37,636 nt of DNA from Anaerolineales bacterium. GTDB taxonomy: Bacteria > Chloroflexota > Anaerolineae > Anaerolineales > Villigracilaceae. Numbering within the stretch: the stretch's first letter is position 1; each line of letters starts with the position of its first letter. The DNA is taken from positions 1-37,636 of the forward strand of contig JAGVAO010000187.1 in the NCBI GenBank assembly GCA_020060235.1, in the 5' to 3' direction. The position numbers were made by a program, and so were the translations under genes. The notes under the pieces were generated by a model. The model did not search any database, was not told where the DNA came from, and was given only the letters and a program-made list of their open reading frames with translations. Positions 36,444-37,636 of this stretch are shown here, one piece after another.

Positions 36444-36478
36444 TTAGTCTGCCATGGATTGGCAATTCTACGTTGCCA
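36426..36478. promoter_or_regulatory. Two operator-like dyads around the CHAT-SIR2 promoter
   Basis: Dyad 1: ATGGCAGGCTAA (36426-36437) and TTAGTCTGCCAT (36444-36455), 11 of 12 positions paired, whose six-base centre (36438-36443) is exactly the -35 hexamer. Dyad 2: TGGCAA (36460-36465) and TTGCCA (36473-36478). Both share the half-site TGGCA. No regulator gene is adjacent. Confidence 0.55.
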
Positions 36479-36531
36479 GCATAGACCGCCTGAGCCCTTC
36501 GGGGATGCTTTGTAAAAGGCGGCGCTGCGGG

Positions 36532-37602
36532 TTAGTCCCCACTTTCATCTTGCGTGGTCAGGGATTGCATTGCCTGCGGAATGGAGGCCAGCATGACCAG
36601 GGTAATCAGGATGGCTGAGGTGACGCACCAGATGCAAACGGCTTTGATGACAAACGGCTCGAGGTAGGTCAGGTAAGTCGAGAAAATTGTCCCGAAGAAG
36701 GCCATGCCGAACAGAGCCAGCGGGGCGTAGGCCGAGAGAATGCCCCATTTTTGGCGTCCCGCCCACCAGGCGGCAAGGATGGCAATGTAGCCGAGGCCGC
36801 CCAATACGCCGACCGGTAAAACCCCGAACAGGCGCGCATAAGGGCTGGATTGGACTGCATTGCAGTCACCAACCGGGCCGCAGAAGGCTTGCTCGAGAGT
36901 GATTTCGATGTAGGAGAGATAGCCCGCCACGAGAATCCCGGCGATGGAGATGAGCGGGATGCCCCAGACCGTCACCCAACCGGGGGCGGGGGAGGGAGCT
37001 TGGGCCGTGAACATGGCCGCCAGCAAACGAAAAACGGCATAGAGCAGGGACAAAATCATCCCGACCATGACGACAATCGCCAGCGTGAAGCCGTTGTCGC
37101 GCATTTCTGCCGGGGCGTCGGGGAAGTCCATCGGCGCGGGAGCAGGCGTCGGGGCGTCCGAATCTGGGGCGGCGACCAGCAAGGGTTGCAGTTCTGGACG
37201 TTCGGGCAGGGCCACGCCGCCAGCCGCCAGGTGACTCTCGATTAACCCCGGCAATTTAAGCCGAATCTGGTCGTAGCCGACCAGTGGTTCGTCGCCAATG
37301 ACCAGGAAGGGCACGCCGATCAGGTGTTTGGGGATGCCGTAACTTTCGCCCAAGGCGTAGAGCGCGTCGATGTGTTCGAGACTGTAGATTTGGATGAGTT
37401 GCAGGTCGAGTTGTGAACCGTATTGCTCGCGGATGGGAGGCAAGGTGAGGCTGATGGTTTGTTCACAGTGCTTGCAGCCAGACATCCAGAACATGACGGC
37501 GTGTACGATGGGCGCTTCCTCGGTCTGGGCCTGGGCGGGGGTGGCGAAGACGGCAAGTAGGATGATTAGGACGAGTGGCGTGAGAAGGATTTTTCTGGTC
37601 AT
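36532..37602 (-). CDS. Thioredoxin-like domain fused to vitamin K epoxide reductase (VKOR) domain
   Basis: 356-residue membrane protein for oxidative protein folding outside the cytoplasm. A signal sequence (about 1-25, ending AQA) leads to a thioredoxin-like domain with CxxC in WMSGCKHCEQ (43-46) and VPFLVIGDEPLVGYDQ, which includes the cis-Pro. After a Pro/Ala linker, about five helices make a VKOR domain: CGPVGDCNAVQSSPYARLFGVLPVG holds the loop cysteines and Ser, and CIWC is the quinone-side active site. This predicts quinone-coupled disulfide formation. The thioredoxin domain comes first, the reverse of the common VKOR-Trx order. ATG 37602 with GAGG six bases upstream. It ends 170 bases before the CHAT-SIR2 start, on the same strand. 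Confidence 0.9.
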   Translation of the reverse strand: MTRKILLTPLVLIILLAVFATPAQAQTEEAPIVHAVMFWMSGCKHCEQTISLTLPPIREQYGSQLDLQLIQIYSLEHIDALYALGESYGIPKHLIGVPFLVIGDEPLVGYDQIRLKLPGLIESHLAAGGVALPERPELQPLLVAAPDSDAPTPAPAPMDFPDAPAEMRDNGFTLAIVVMVGMILSLLYAVFRLLAAMFTAQAPSPAPGWVTVWGIPLISIAGILVAGYLSYIEITLEQAFCGPVGDCNAVQSSPYARLFGVLPVGVLGGLGYIAILAAWWAGRQKWGILSAYAPLALFGMAFFGTIFSTYLTYLEPFVIKAVCIWCVTSAILITLVMLASIPQAMQSLTTQDESGD

Positions 37603-37616
37603 GAGGGGCCTCGTAG

Positions 37617-37635
37617 CGCGGGCTAGTATCCCGCG
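37617..37635. repeat. GC-rich palindrome at the right edge
   Basis: CGCGGG (37617-37622) and CCCGCG (37630-37635) around CTAGTAT. It closely resembles the palindrome at 30939-30957 and lies just upstream of the VKOR gene. It may continue beyond the window. Confidence 0.5.
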
Positions 37636-37636
37636 T

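Overview
The window looks like a chromosomal stretch from a Chloroflexota bacterium, most likely Anaerolineae or a relative (inference). Supporting signs are lipoproteins with long Ala/Pro/Glu or Thr/Pro linkers after the lipobox, oversized peptide-transport components, an RpoC with a charged coiled-coil insertion, intergenic palindromes, and moderately high GC with AGGAGG-type ribosome binding sites. No phage, transposase, integrase or CRISPR array is visible. All but one of the ORFs accepted are complete-looking; nothing is obviously frameshifted.

Layout. 1-9.8 kb (+): a peptide/nickel-type ABC importer (binding lipoprotein, two permeases, two ATPases, a small membrane protein), a terminator, then a second ATPase pair with no permeases of its own. 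9.8-13.7 kb (+): a response regulator with a probable roadblock domain, tRNA-Gln(UUG), then glmU-cdd-recO. 13.7-16.4 kb (-): a SanA/YdcF-like membrane protein, a sulfatase lipoprotein and an HD-domain protein, all overlapping. 16.5-20.4 kb (-): a phosphonate-type importer, phnD-phnC-phnE, with a strongly enlarged PhnE. 20.6-22.2 kb: a DUF4230 membrane protein and an SH3-like lipoprotein, convergent across a shared terminator. 22.3-26.6 kb (-): rpoC standing alone without rpoB. 26.8-28.2 kb (+): a ROK-family sugar kinase overlapping clpS. 28.2-30.9 kb (-): a compact yedE / tusA / cysteine desulfurase-like / DUF3343 operon, probably for selenium or sulfur delivery, behind a structured leader. 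31.3-36.4 kb (-): a two-gene module, a CHAT-SIR2 fusion followed by an nSTAND1 NTPase - transmembrane - WD40 protein. 36.5-37.6 kb (-): a thioredoxin-VKOR fusion for disulfide formation.

The most interesting part is 31.3-36.4 kb. One protein carries a caspase-like CHAT protease domain with its His/Cys pair visible and a C-terminal SIR2-like domain. Its operon partner is a STAND-type switch ATPase with a membrane segment and a WD40 propeller. By analogy with known conflict systems I read it as a sensor/effector pair for defence or regulated cell death (inference). Its promoter has a perfect TATAAT and a 12-bp dyad centred exactly on the -35 hexamer, with a second dyad of the same half-site nearby, which suggests tight repression. 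Other unusual points are the apparently permuted order of the peptide-binding protein, the PhnE with an extracytoplasmic beta domain and a membrane insertion, the solitary rpoC with a structured leader, the leader upstream of yedE, and the Trx-before-VKOR domain order.
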